Positions 25,858 through 34,739 of a stretch of 64,000 nt of DNA are shown here, piece after piece. The first letter of the stretch is position 1. Each line of letters starts with the position of its first letter. Origin of the DNA: CAZNPL01 sp964574815 (lineage in GTDB: Bacteria > Planctomycetota > Phycisphaerae > UBA1845); the NCBI GenBank assembly GCA_964574815.1, contig CAZNPL010000022.1, forward strand, positions 40,888 to 104,887, read 5' to 3'. Both the position numbers and the translations under genes were made by a program. The notes under the pieces are model-generated. The model did not search any database. It saw only the letters and a list, made by a program, of their open reading frames with translations, and was not told the DNA's origin.

Positions 25858-26884
25858 CCTCGCACTCAGCCCAGCACCCCGGGCAACCATCAACCCATTC
25901 CCGGGAGGCCGTGGACTCCCCGTTCCCCCAGACCTCCTCGAACGATTGCCTGAGCAGGTTGCCCACCTTCTCGGTGTTGAACTGGCAGACCGGAACTGAC
26001 CCGTCTGGCAGCAGCCGAATGTGGCTTCGAAGCGCCACGCACTTCGGCCTCGGCTCCGCCTGCGCGTCGCAACGCACCCGCGCCAAGAGCCCGCGAAGGT
26101 AGTACTCCTTTCCGAACCTCGCAAACGGATCCCGGCACGCCCCCACGCGCGCCAACTCCCGTTCCACCAACCCCACCACGTCCGCCCCCTCCAGCGCCGG
26201 ATGCAAAGGATACCCGCGAGGAACGATCATGTGGTCCGCCCGACGGCCACGCAGCTTCACGCCGTACATCGACGATTCCGCATACGCCAAAACTGAATGA
26301 ACATCGACGTCGTAGCGGCCGAGCTCCCGCCGCAACCCGTCGTTGTCGAGAAGCGATTGCGGCGAAATCACCGTGTGATTCGCGCTGACGTTTAAACCGC
26401 AGCGATCGCGCAGACTCGCCAGAAGGCGAACGGACTCCATCGCCGTCGCGAACGATACCTCGGCTCCGCGACTTCGATCGTGCTCCGCCTGCATGCCGTC
26501 AAAGGAAACCATGAACCGCAGCATCGACGGCTGGGGAAACCGCTCCACAAACGACGCGATTCGCTCGGGAAAAGACCCGTTCGTCGTTACGTGAACCACC
26601 GTCGGCTGGGAGGCGTGCAGAATCGCACCGGCAACGTCGGAAAGATCTCCGCGCAGAAACGGCTCGCCGCCCGTAATCCGCACAATATCGAGTTGCCCGA
26701 TCTTCCCAAAGACCGTCTCGATCTCCTCGACCGACATCTCGTCGCCCGGCTTCATGCGCCACGAGTCGCACATCGGGCAGCGGGCGTTGCACCGAAAGCA
26801 CACGACGAACGTGCACCAGCGCGGGCGTGGCACCCCCCCAAGCTTGTTCTGAAGAACGTGGAACGCCAGCGATACCGGTCTCAT
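25814..26884 (-). CDS. Radical SAM protein with SPASM-like C-terminus
   Basis: The 356-residue protein has CNARCPMC (CxxxCxxC), which binds the radical-SAM [4Fe-4S] cluster. VRITGGEPFLRGDL, VHVTTNGS and MVSFDGMQAEHD complete the core barrel. The C-terminus carries further cysteines (CVALRSHIRLLPDGSVPVC and CPGCWAEC) like SPASM/twitch auxiliary-cluster domains. Such proteins modify peptides, lipids or sugars, and the substrate here is unknown. It overlaps the upstream glycosyltransferase by four bases (ATGA), indicating translational coupling. It overlaps the 3' end of btaA in the opposite direction by 44 bp. Confidence 0.88.
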   Translation of the reverse strand: MRPVSLAFHVLQNKLGGVPRPRWCTFVVCFRCNARCPMCDSWRMKPGDEMSVEEIETVFGKIGQLDIVRITGGEPFLRGDLSDVAGAILHASQPTVVHVTTNGSFPERIASFVERFPQPSMLRFMVSFDGMQAEHDRSRGAEVSFATAMESVRLLASLRDRCGLNVSANHTVISPQSLLDNDGLRRELGRYDVDVHSVLAYAESSMYGVKLRGRRADHMIVPRGYPLHPALEGADVVGLVERELARVGACRDPFARFGKEYYLRGLLARVRCDAQAEPRPKCVALRSHIRLLPDGSVPVCQFNTEKVGNLLRQSFEEVWGNGESTASREWVDGCPGCWAECEVMPNAIYSGDLFGQ

Positions 26885-27978
26885 GCGGCTGTCCTCGGTG
26901 ATTGCCCGCTTGCCTTCGCCTTCTCAACGCTCTGCAGAAACTCCTCGACGGCCGCAAGTGCCCCCCCCCGCCCGTCGCTGCGAAGCATGCGAAGGTTCTC
27001 TTTGTATTGAGGGCAGCACTTCAGGAAGTCCGAAAGCGTGCCCATGGCGAATTGGCGCTCAGTCGTGCGCATGCCGATGCCCAGCCGCTCGACTGCCAGG
27101 GCGTTGATCCGCTGCTCCACGCAATCCTCGGGGATCATGAGCATCGGTTTTGAAAAGTGCATCGCCTCGCCCACAAGCTGGTTGCCCGCCGTGCTGATCA
27201 CCGCACGACACCCGGCCAGATCTTCAATAAACGCCAGGTTGCTGCGAGGTCGGAACTCCAGATTGCCCCGCCGGCCGACGCGCCCGGTGCCGTACGCAAC
27301 CACCGGACACCCCGCTCCATTCAACACGCCCTCCATGCGCGCCGAAAACAAGTGCTTGCCCTGGTTGAGATAAAGAAGCAGATAGTTCCCCTCCACGGCA
27401 GGAATCGCCAGAACCTCATTGCGTAACAGCGTCCCGACGATCACGACCCCCGGACGAACCGCCGGCGCCGGATAGAAGCTCGATACAACCACCCAGTCAG
27501 GCTGCCCCATCAGCAGCCGGTAGATCCAAACGTCCCGCCGACTCAGGATGCGATCCTGCCAACTCATCTCAGGCCGGCAATGCACCAGAACGCCGAAGTG
27601 ATCGAATCCCATCCTCGGAACGTTCAACCGAGATGCAATTGCGTGCGTCCAGATTTCCGCGTCGGATATCACCGCATCCGGCGCGAAATCACGAAAGATC
27701 GCATCGACCATCTGATAAGTCGGCCCACCGGAGTACAGGTCCACCAGAACCGGCAAGTTCTGCCGTAAAGTCAACAACGTGCTCCGCTTGCCGTCCGACC
27801 CATACACGTGCCCAAGCACCGGAACCCGCACCGCCGGATAGCTGGACCCGATCACGTCGTACGCATCGCCGCCCGTAACCAGCAGTACGTCGTGCCGCGC
27901 GGCCAGCTCGGACAGCACCGTCGCCGCCCGGGTAGCATGACCCTGCCCGTATCCGTGAACCCCATAAACGATTCGCAT
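26881..27978 (-). CDS. MurG-like (GT28/GT1) glycosyltransferase
   Basis: The 365-residue protein begins RIVYGVHGYGQGHATRAATV, the GxGHxxR-type N-terminal loop of GT-B transferases such as MurG and MGDG synthase. C-terminal donor-site features are ISTAGNQLVGEAMHFSKPML and IPEDCVEQRINA. It should move a nucleotide-activated sugar onto a lipid or polymer. I start at ATG 27978, where GAGGT lies upstream. It is coupled by a four-base overlap to the radical-SAM gene. Because the pair converges with the betaine-lipid operon, a glycolipid product is conceivable, but nothing in the sequence proves it. Confidence 0.83.
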   Translation of the reverse strand: MRIVYGVHGYGQGHATRAATVLSELAARHDVLLVTGGDAYDVIGSSYPAVRVPVLGHVYGSDGKRSTLLTLRQNLPVLVDLYSGGPTYQMVDAIFRDFAPDAVISDAEIWTHAIASRLNVPRMGFDHFGVLVHCRPEMSWQDRILSRRDVWIYRLLMGQPDWVVVSSFYPAPAVRPGVVIVGTLLRNEVLAIPAVEGNYLLLYLNQGKHLFSARMEGVLNGAGCPVVAYGTGRVGRRGNLEFRPRSNLAFIEDLAGCRAVISTAGNQLVGEAMHFSKPMLMIPEDCVEQRINALAVERLGIGMRTTERQFAMGTLSDFLKCCPQYKENLRMLRSDGRGGALAAVEEFLQSVEKAKASGQSPRTAA

Positions 27979-28160
27979 CACGCCGACCTCAAAACCGACC
28001 GTACACAAAACCCGAAGCATCTGCCAAGCGGGTTAACTTCGCGTTCGGATCACGTTAGAGGTCCGCTAAAGTGCTTTTTGTAAAGCTCGTCCCGAAACCG
28101 CTGATGGGCGCCACTGGCGGCTTGCCCGTGCGCCCCTCCGTCCCAGCAGCGGTCAGATGC

Positions 28161-28184
28161 CGTGCCCACGCTGGCGTGGGCATG
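28161..28184. repeat. Dispersed 24-bp palindrome, family A
   Basis: Arms CGTGCCCACGC and GCGTGGGCATG surround TG. It lies between thrC and the glycosyltransferase. The 40 bases to its left (GGCGGCTTGCCCGTGCG) resemble part of the larger element at 58407-58531. Confidence 0.75.
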
Positions 28185-28262
28185 TGATCGGCAAGGGCGT
28201 CGCAAACCAACACCAATTTGCCCTTGTGACAGCCGACCCCATCCGTACCACGACAGTGATAA

Positions 28263-29498
28263 TCACTGACGCCACCGCCGCTCGAGTGCACCATAGTCAA
28301 TCGGCTGCGATAGATCGATTCGAGGCAATCCCACCCGCCCCGCCTCGGGATACTTCTGCGCCGCCCCGGTGTTGAACAGCACAACCCGCTCGTCCGCCCC
28401 GAGCCACGTGTTCTCCCGCAAAGACTCAGCCGCAAGCACACAGGCCGCCGCCTCCGGGCACACCGCGATGCCCTCCGCCGCCATCGCCCGGCACATCGCC
28501 TCAACGATCCGCCCCTCCGGCGCAGCGACTGCGGTCCCGCTGCTTTCCCTTATCGCATCAAGTATCATGAAGTCGCCGACCGCGGCCGGCACCCGCAGCC
28601 CCGACGCACACGTCGCGGCGCCCTCCCAGGGCGCCGCAAACCGCTCACCCGCCTCGAACGCCCGCGCGATCGGCGCACACCCGTCCGACTGAACCGACAC
28701 CATCCGCGGCATCTTCTCGCTGCGCAACCACCCGAGCTCGCGCAACTCCTGAAACGCCTTCCACATGCCGATCAAGCCCGTCCCCCCGCCGGTCGGATAC
28801 AGAATGACGTCCGGCAAGCGCCACTCGAACTGCTCTGCAAGCTCGAGCCCCATCGTCTTCTTGCCCTCGATGCGATACGGCTCCTTGAGCGTCGAAAAGT
28901 CGAACCACCCCATCGCCTCGACACCCTCACGAACAATACGCCCGCAATCGGTAATCAGACCGTTAACCAGATAAGATTCAGCACCGGCCCAAACACACTC
29001 GAGCTGGTTGATGATCGGCGTGTCCTCCGGCATGAACACGAAAACCTCCGCGCCGATCCGAGCCCCGTAAGCCGCCAGCGCCCCGCCCGCATTGCCCGCC
29101 GTCGGCGCCGCAAAACGCCGCAGCCCGAATCCCGCCGCCATCGTCACCGCCATCGCCATCCCGCGACTCTTGAATGACCCCGTCGGTAACTGCGATTCGT
29201 CCTTGATCCACAGATCCGCCAATCCCAGCGTTTCACCAAGACGTCGAGCCGGCAGAAGAGGCGTCATCCCCTCACCAAGCGTGACGATCGCCCCCTCCAA
29301 GCCGACCGGCAGCAGCTCCCGATACCGCCAAAGCGTCGGACGCCGCGACGCAAGCACCCCCGGATCGCAATCGCGACCGACCGCCGCAAGATCGTACCGC
29401 ACCCACAACGGACGATCCTTATGCGTCGTCTGCACCTCATTCGCCGGAAAACGCGTCCCATCGAGCGCCGATTCAAGATGCGTCACATAAGTGTCCAT
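28263..29498 (-). CDS. thrC: Threonine synthase
   Basis: The 411-residue PLP enzyme of fold type II contains the PLP lysine in LPTGSFKSRGMAMAV, APTAGNAGGALAAYGAR as the substrate/phosphate loop and LYPTGGGTGLIGMWKAF as the PLP phosphate cup. KEPYRIEGKKTMGLELAEQ is characteristic of threonine synthases of the plant/archaeal class. It makes threonine from O-phosphohomoserine. I start at ATG 29498, which follows GGAG, rather than the upstream frame. No hom or thrB gene is adjacent, so the pathway genes are dispersed as in many planctomycetes. Confidence 0.87.
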   Translation of the reverse strand: MDTYVTHLESALDGTRFPANEVQTTHKDRPLWVRYDLAAVGRDCDPGVLASRRPTLWRYRELLPVGLEGAIVTLGEGMTPLLPARRLGETLGLADLWIKDESQLPTGSFKSRGMAMAVTMAAGFGLRRFAAPTAGNAGGALAAYGARIGAEVFVFMPEDTPIINQLECVWAGAESYLVNGLITDCGRIVREGVEAMGWFDFSTLKEPYRIEGKKTMGLELAEQFEWRLPDVILYPTGGGTGLIGMWKAFQELRELGWLRSEKMPRMVSVQSDGCAPIARAFEAGERFAAPWEGAATCASGLRVPAAVGDFMILDAIRESSGTAVAAPEGRIVEAMCRAMAAEGIAVCPEAAACVLAAESLRENTWLGADERVVLFNTGAAQKYPEAGRVGLPRIDLSQPIDYGALERRWRQ

Positions 29499-29550
29499 AG
29501 CACCAAATACTCCGCCCGCCACAAACACCCGTCAAGCAAAGTAGCTGTAG

Positions 29551-29567
29551 GGCGGGCTCCGCCCGCC
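29551..29567. repeat. GGCGGGC..GCCCGCC palindrome
   Basis: A 17-bp perfect inverted repeat (7-bp arms, TCC loop), GC-rich, in the thrC-ribE spacer. It belongs to the general spacer palindrome population. Confidence 0.55.
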
Positions 29568-29693
29568 GTCTTGCTCATCACGCAAGGTGCCCAACCCGCA
29601 CGAGGCAACCGCCGCTCGCACAACTCGGCAAACCAGAAAGCCACACGGGCAAACCACTCTGCATCCCACCCGGCCCTGCCGTTGGCGAAAAGC

Positions 29694-29714
29694 TGATGGC
29701 TGATGGCTGACGGC
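29694..29714 (+). repeat. Three heptamers TGAYGGC
   Basis: The units TGATGGC, TGATGGC and TGACGGC are in perfect seven-base phase. They end one base before the 35-bp palindrome at 29716. This is the third heptamer locus in the window. Confidence 0.65.
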
Positions 29715-29715
29715 C

Positions 29716-29750
29716 GTTCCCGATCGCTTGCCAAGCAAGCGATCGGGAAC
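29716..29750. repeat. 35-bp perfect palindrome with 16-bp arms
   Basis: GTTCCCGATCGCTTGC (29716-29731) pairs perfectly with GCAAGCGATCGGGAAC (29735-29750) around CAA. It sits upstream of ribE and upstream of the divergent thrC, so it is not a terminator of either. It is comparable with the 16-bp-arm hairpin inside 58407-58531. Confidence 0.7.
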
Positions 29751-29815
29751 TTGACTTCTCCCACCATCGATCTAGCATCGCGTGCTGGGGACAACGGCGA
29801 TGAGTGATATGACGC

Positions 29816-30457
29816 ATGTTCACCGGTATCATCGAACATCTCGGGACCGTGCGGCGCATCCGCTCCAACCCAGGCGGAGCGCGCCTCGCCATCGAATGCG
29901 CCGAGCTGGTCGATGCCGTCAAAGCCGGTGCCAGCATCGCGGTGAACGGCGTCTGCCTGACCGTCGCCCACACCGCCCACCCGATTATTGAATTCGACGT
30001 CATCGCCGAAACCCTGCGCCGCTCCGCCCTCGGCGAACTCGCCACCTCTGACCGCGTCAACCTCGAACGCTCTCTCCAACCGACCGACCGTATCGACGGC
30101 CACTTCGTACAGGGCCACGCCGACGGCACCGCCCGTCTGACCCAGCGCGATACCACCGGAGGCGAGCACATCCTCTGGTTCGAGCCCGACCCTGACCTGC
30201 TCAAATACATCGTCCCGAAAGGCTCGATCGCCATCGAAGGCGTCTCTCTGACAATCGCCGCCATCGCCGACAATCGCTTCAGCGTCGCACTCATCCCCAC
30301 CACCCTGGGCCTGACCGCCCTGCTCGATCGCAGAGTCGGCCAGCGCGTCAATATCGAAACCGACATCCTCGCCCGCACCGTCGTCCACTACCTTGACTCG
30401 ATGCGCTCCGGCACGGGCGTCACCTGGGAAACCCTGAAAGAGCAGGGATACATATGA
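29816..30457 (+). CDS. ribE: Riboflavin synthase, alpha chain
   Basis: The 213-residue protein begins MFTGIIEHLGTVRRI, the invariant N-terminus of riboflavin synthase. It has two lumazine-binding repeats, marked by AVNGVCLTVA with HFVQGHADG and by IAIEGVSLTIAAI with VNIETDILAR. It converts two 6,7-dimethyl-8-ribityllumazine molecules to riboflavin. The last four bases overlap the start of pdxA (ATGA), so both are translated from one message. No FMN riboswitch was recognised in the leader. Confidence 0.94.
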   Translation: MFTGIIEHLGTVRRIRSNPGGARLAIECAELVDAVKAGASIAVNGVCLTVAHTAHPIIEFDVIAETLRRSALGELATSDRVNLERSLQPTDRIDGHFVQGHADGTARLTQRDTTGGEHILWFEPDPDLLKYIVPKGSIAIEGVSLTIAAIADNRFSVALIPTTLGLTALLDRRVGQRVNIETDILARTVVHYLDSMRSGTGVTWETLKEQGYI

Positions 30458-31560
30458 TCGTCGCCGCGGACGAACTCGACGCACTCCGCGCCCGCGACCC
30501 GGCCCATAAGCCCGTCGTCGGCATCACCATGGGCGACCCCGCAGGCATCGGCGCCGAAGTGCTCGTCAAGGCCCTCGCCGACCCCAACGTCCGCGCCCTC
30601 GGCCGCTTCGTCATCTACGGCATGGAAGAGCCCATGGACATCGCGGCCGGGCTCGCCGAAATCGAGCCGTGCTGGTTCCGCCGCGTTCACGAGGAGGTCA
30701 CCACTATCCGATCCGGCGTCGCCCTCGCCGATTACGACGAGTTCGACGTCGGACTCGATCACCGAGGCGCCACCGCCGAAAGCGGCCGGGCCTCGCTCAG
30801 GTTCCTCGGCGACGCCGCCGCCGCCGCCCGGAAAGGCTGGATCGATGCCCTCGTCACCGGCCCCATAAGCAAGACGGGCTGGAAGCTCGCCGGCTGCCGC
30901 CAGCCGGGCCACACCGAATGGCTCGCTCGCGAGTTCAACGCCAAACGCGTGACCATGATGTTCACCGGAGGCCGCCTCCGCGTCGCGCTCGCCAGCACGC
31001 ACGTCGCCCTTTTCGACCTTCGCAACATGTTCACCATCGGACTCGTCTTCCAACCCATCGACCTGCTGGACGACGCCCTCCGACGTTACTGGGGTATACA
31101 GAATCCGCGCATCGGCGTCTGCGCACTCAACCCCCACGCAAGCGAAGGAGGCCGGTTCGGCGACGAGGAGTCCCGCATCATCGAACCCGCCATGCTCATG
31201 GCCCGTGAACTCGGCATCGACGTCCGTGGCCCGTTTCCCGCGGATACGCTCTTTGTCAAAGCAACCAGCGGCCACTTCGACGGCATTGTGGCGATGTACC
31301 ACGATCAAGCACTGATCCCCGTCAAACTCCTGGCCTTCGAACACGCCGTGAACGTGACCCTGGGCCTCCCGACCATCCGCACCAGCGTCGACCACGGCAC
31401 CGCCTTCGATATCGCCGGACGCAACCGCGCCAATCCCGGCAGCATGAAAGCCGCCATCGAGCTGGCCTGCCTCCTCGCGTCCAGACCCGCAATCGACATC
31501 CCGCGCCAAAGACCGGCCGCAGGACCCAACCCCATCCCCGCGCGCCCCCAACGCGACTGA
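30454..31560 (+). CDS. pdxA: 4-hydroxythreonine-4-phosphate dehydrogenase
   Basis: The 368-residue protein carries VVGITMGDPAGIGAEVLVKAL, then LVTGPISKTGWKLAG and GHTEWLAREF. ALNPHASEGGRFGDEE, MYHDQALIPVKLLAFEHAVN, VTLGLPTIRTSVDHGTAFD and GNRANPGS-like NRANPGSM complete the PdxA signature. It is an NAD- and metal-dependent enzyme of the DXP-dependent pyridoxal phosphate route. Translation is probably coupled to ribE through the ATGA overlap. An N-terminal 20-residue extension precedes the conserved block, and the Pro-rich tail after residue 345 is unconserved. Confidence 0.94.
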   Translation: MIVAADELDALRARDPAHKPVVGITMGDPAGIGAEVLVKALADPNVRALGRFVIYGMEEPMDIAAGLAEIEPCWFRRVHEEVTTIRSGVALADYDEFDVGLDHRGATAESGRASLRFLGDAAAAARKGWIDALVTGPISKTGWKLAGCRQPGHTEWLAREFNAKRVTMMFTGGRLRVALASTHVALFDLRNMFTIGLVFQPIDLLDDALRRYWGIQNPRIGVCALNPHASEGGRFGDEESRIIEPAMLMARELGIDVRGPFPADTLFVKATSGHFDGIVAMYHDQALIPVKLLAFEHAVNVTLGLPTIRTSVDHGTAFDIAGRNRANPGSMKAAIELACLLASRPAIDIPRQRPAAGPNPIPARPQRD

Positions 31561-31652
31561 CCCAAGCCTCACCGAAACGCAACCATCAAACCCATCCGCC
31601 GCCAACTCCACCCTCGAACGCCACGTCCACGCTTCGCCTGCTCCATAGATGC

Positions 31653-31676
31653 CATGCCCACGCCGGGATATGGGTA
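31653..31676. repeat. Degraded copy of palindrome family A
   Basis: The left arm CATGCCCACGC is intact. The right arm is decayed (GGGATATGGGTAG). The copy lies between pdxA and the transposase remnant. Confidence 0.45.
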
Positions 31677-31680
31677 GGAA

Positions 31681-31698
31681 AGACCGGTTTCCCGGTCT
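31681..31698. terminator. Hairpin downstream of ribE-pdxA
   Basis: AGACCGG (31681-31687) pairs with CCGGTCT (31692-31698) around TTTC, about 120 bp after the pdxA stop. No T-run follows in the + direction beyond a short mixed tract. It may end the ribE-pdxA transcript. Confidence 0.35.
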
Positions 31699-31829
31699 CT
31701 GGGATTTGGCCACTTTCACACGATGATGTATCCGGGCTGAGGGCCGATTGATCAGTTCAATTTGGGCCCGGATTATCTTGCATCCCTTTGTGTCTAGTCA
31801 TATCACTAGTACGCGAAAGGAGGTCAACC

Positions 31830-33002
31830 ATGGGTTACCCAACAAGAACCCAGTTGATCAAACGCAAGGCCAGCCGACAGTGGTACGTCAACTTCCCCAC
31901 CTCCCTCGCCGAGGCCATGGAACTCGAGGGCGCCTTGCAGATGCTGCCGCAAGGCGCCCCCTTGGTGACCGCGATCGATGATACCCTCTTGCCCAAGACC
32001 GGCAGGAAAATCCCCGGCGTAGGGTATGGCCGTGATCCCCTGTCGCCGCCCTTTCATGTGAACCTGGTGCCCGGGCAGCGATTCGTTCAGCTCTCGGTCA
32101 TGGTGCCCGCGGGGGCTTCGCCCTCGGCCGCACGCGGCGTGCCCGTGCGCTTCTGCCATCAACCGCCGGTTGCCAAACCCAAGGCATCCGCCAGCGAGCA
32201 GGAGAAGGCTGCTTATCGCAAGAAGCGTGCCCAGAACAATCTGTCCACCTGCGGGCGCCGTCACATCCGGCAGCTTCGACACGAGATGGATCGTCGCCAT
32301 CGTGCCGGGGACCGGCGCCTGGCGGTCTGCGGTGACGGAAGTTACACCAACAAAACGGTGCTTCGAGGTCTTCCGGATTGAACCGCCTTCATCGGCCGCA
32401 TCCGCAAGGACGCCAAGCTTCATCATCTGCCTCGGCCGGATCAGCAGCCCAAGGTCGGAAGCAAACGCCGCTACGGCGACGTAGCGCCCACGCCGGAGGC
32501 GTTACGGAAAGACGCCAGCGTGCCGTGGCGGTCTGTCCATGCGTATGCGTCCGGACAAATGCACACGTTCCGGGTCAAGGAGATGACCCCCATTCTGTGG
32601 AGGAAAGCCGGGGCCGACCTTCCGGTCCGCATCGTCGTGATCGCCCCGGTCGGGTACCGGCTGCGCAAGGGCGGCAAACTGCTGTATCGTCAGCCGGCTT
32701 ACCTGCTCTGCACCGACTTGGATCTGCCGATCGAGGAAGTGCTGCAAGACTATCCGTGGCGGTGGGACATCGAGGTGGATCTGCGCGACTTAAAGGGCAC
32801 GCTGGGACTGGAGGTACTCAAGAGCAAGCAGATGACGACGATCCAGAAAGGGGTGCTGATGTTTGTGTTGGTGCACAACCTGGTTCGGCTGGTGATGATC
32901 GAGGCGGCACATCGGCAACGGGTCAAACCGCATCGCATCAGCTTCATTGACGCCTGGCGCTGGTTGCAGCCGGCGAAGCCGTTCATTCCGCTTCCCAAGT
33001 GA
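31830..33002 (+). pseudogene. IS4-type transposase interrupted by one in-frame TGA
   Basis: GAAAGGAGG ahead of ATG 31830 is a strong ribosome-binding site. The frame encodes a DDE transposase with AIDDTLLPKTG (first Asp), CGDGSYTNK (second Asp) and YPWRWDIEVDLRDLK, which fits the IS4 Y-(2)-R-(3)-E-(6)-K signature exactly and holds the catalytic Glu. A TGA at 32379-32381 splits it after GLPD. The downstream frame continues without shift as TAFIGRIRKDAKL to the stop at 33000-33002. Family members normally have Arg at this place, so a single CGA-to-TGA change explains it. The protein would be about 390 residues. Terminal inverted repeats were not resolved by eye, so element boundaries are unknown. 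The copy is presumably immobile unless the stop is read through. Confidence 0.85.
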
Positions 33003-33184
33003 TGTCGTCAATCCGCCGCGTGCAAAGCGCATTGAGCCGCGTTGCGTCAAGCGTCGCCCGAAGTCGTACACCCTCATGACCCGCCCACGCTGGCAATTGC
33101 GCAAACGCCTGAGAAATCAACGAGATGCGGCTTAGCTTAATGGCATTCATTCCTGAACCCGTCTTGCCCGTTCCTGACCCCTTT

Positions 33185-34519
33185 TTACTTGAAATGGCGG
33201 ATGCCGGTGGGCATTGCTTTGGTTGCGGCGAGGCCGGTGTACATGCTTTCAAAGGCGGTGGTGAACTCGGAGACGGACGGCGACGGGAGGACCATGTCGT
33301 GTTCGTAGAGGTCGCTGACGTCTTCGCCGTCGAATGCACTGATCGTCAGATCGCGGCGGTCTTCGAGCTTGAGGGGGCCTTCCATCTCGCTTCGGGAGAG
33401 CTTTTGGCCCTGGTCGTCGAAGGCGATCAGAATCTCGGGCAGGAAGGGGCTGAGTTGACCGTAGCGTACGACCACGGCGTGGCGGCCGTCGTTCAATTGG
33501 ACTTTTGAGCCGAGGGGGAAGGGCTGGATGGCGGAGCCGAAGATTTTGAGCAGCACGGGATCGTAGAGCTGCTTGTACGGTCCGAGGGTCATTTCCCAAA
33601 TGGCTCTCGGGGGCGAGAGGGCTTGCCGGTGGAGGCGGCCTGAGGTTGCGGCTGCGAAGGCGTCGGCGATTCGGAGGACTCGGGCGAAGATGTGGATTTC
33701 ATCACCGCGCAGCCCGTAGGGGTATCCGGATCCGTCGTAGTTTTCGTGGTGCGTTTCGACGATGAGGCGGATCGTCTCGTCGGTGCCGAGGGGCAGCGCC
33801 CGGGCGCTGACGATGGGATGGTTGCGAACCATCTGCGCCTGCTCGGGGGTGAGCGGCGTGGCCTGCTGGAAGACCTCCTTGATGGGCCACATGCCGAGGT
33901 CCATGAACAGAGCGCCAAGGGCGAGGGCGGTCAGATCGATTCTGAGCGTGGGTCCGAGCATTCGTCGCCAGTCTCTCTTTTGATGGGCGTCGGCGACTCG
34001 GGCGCGCACGGCGTTGCCGAGAACGAGGCTGACGTAGAAGACGCGTGCGGCGTGCGAGACGAGTTGTTGCTGGTCCTGGCCGGGCTTGAGTATGAGTGCG
34101 GATGACATCACCGGATTGCGTTCGATGTACTCGAGCACGCCGCCGATGGCGACCTCGATGCCGCGGCTGTCCATGGACCTCAGGAGCAGTCGCGGGGCGA
34201 CGGCATCCTGGACGCCGGAGAGTAAAGAGATGAGGTGAGTCCGCGTTTCATCGGCCACGCCCTTGATGAGGTCGCTGCCGAACGCGACCAAGGCGTCGAG
34301 GATCGGGTCTTCGACCAGGATTTGTGCGTTGGGGCATCTTTTTCTCAGGAAGTCCACGTCGGCCGAGTTGAGCACTTTACCGCCGGTGAGGAGGAGTTGC
34401 CCGCCATCGTACACCGATTCGTGGAGCCGCTGGGTGGCGGTCAGATCGTCGACGTGTGTTAGGACCGGCACTTGTGCGTGCTCCGCTGCATGAGGTCCCG
34501 ACCGGTTCGCAGCCGGCAT
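33185..34519 (-). CDS. HD-GYP-like signalling protein with an altered HD pair
   Basis: The C-terminal half shows the HD-GYP layout: a GALFMDLGMWPIKEV helix, MVRNHPIVSARAL, VETHHENYDGSGYPYGL and FARVLRIADAFAAATSG. These domains normally hydrolyse cyclic di-GMP. Here the HD pair is MD (LFMDLGM instead of HDIGK), so one metal ligand is missing, and activity is doubtful. The N-terminal part is a small unrecognised domain, and a PilZ-like beta tail (PFPLGSKVQLNDGRHAVVV) follows the HD part. The frame is open upstream to 34687. I chose 34519 because the recognisable sequence begins soon after it, and 34582 is equally possible. It is a single gene followed by spacer. Confidence 0.75.
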   Translation of the reverse strand: MPAANRSGPHAAEHAQVPVLTHVDDLTATQRLHESVYDGGQLLLTGGKVLNSADVDFLRKRCPNAQILVEDPILDALVAFGSDLIKGVADETRTHLISLLSGVQDAVAPRLLLRSMDSRGIEVAIGGVLEYIERNPVMSSALILKPGQDQQQLVSHAARVFYVSLVLGNAVRARVADAHQKRDWRRMLGPTLRIDLTALALGALFMDLGMWPIKEVFQQATPLTPEQAQMVRNHPIVSARALPLGTDETIRLIVETHHENYDGSGYPYGLRGDEIHIFARVLRIADAFAAATSGRLHRQALSPPRAIWEMTLGPYKQLYDPVLLKIFGSAIQPFPLGSKVQLNDGRHAVVVRYGQLSPFLPEILIAFDDQGQKLSRSEMEGPLKLEDRRDLTISAFDGEDVSDLYEHDMVLPSPSVSEFTTAFESMYTGLAATKAMPTGIRHFK

Positions 34520-34739
34520 TGTTCGACAAACCACGCGATCGACGAATTCAAGGTGCTTCCGGTCGCCGACACCACCGGGCATCACGGTGTGTGTCCTGTG
34601 TGATCCGGCGTCGTGTTGGATATCGGGCAACCAGGGGCGCGGGTTTATCGCGCGGATATCGGACTTTGTATTGGTGCGTTGCGGCATGTGTGCAGCCGGT
34701 GCGGAGGCACGGGGGGTGCGTGAGGGGTGTTGATGCAGA

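Noticed and set aside
29816..29830. FMN riboswitch upstream of ribE
   Set aside because: The leader contains heptamers and a 35-bp palindrome but none of the conserved RFN-element segments.
31677..31699. Hairpin resembling the domain VI end of the group II intron at 50.4 kb
   Set aside because: No domain V or maturase sequence lies next to it, so a simple hairpin or terminator is more likely.
32379..32381. TGA in the transposase as a selenocysteine or recoding site
   Set aside because: Relatives have Arg, not Cys or Sec, at this position and no SECIS-like hairpin follows. A point mutation is simpler.
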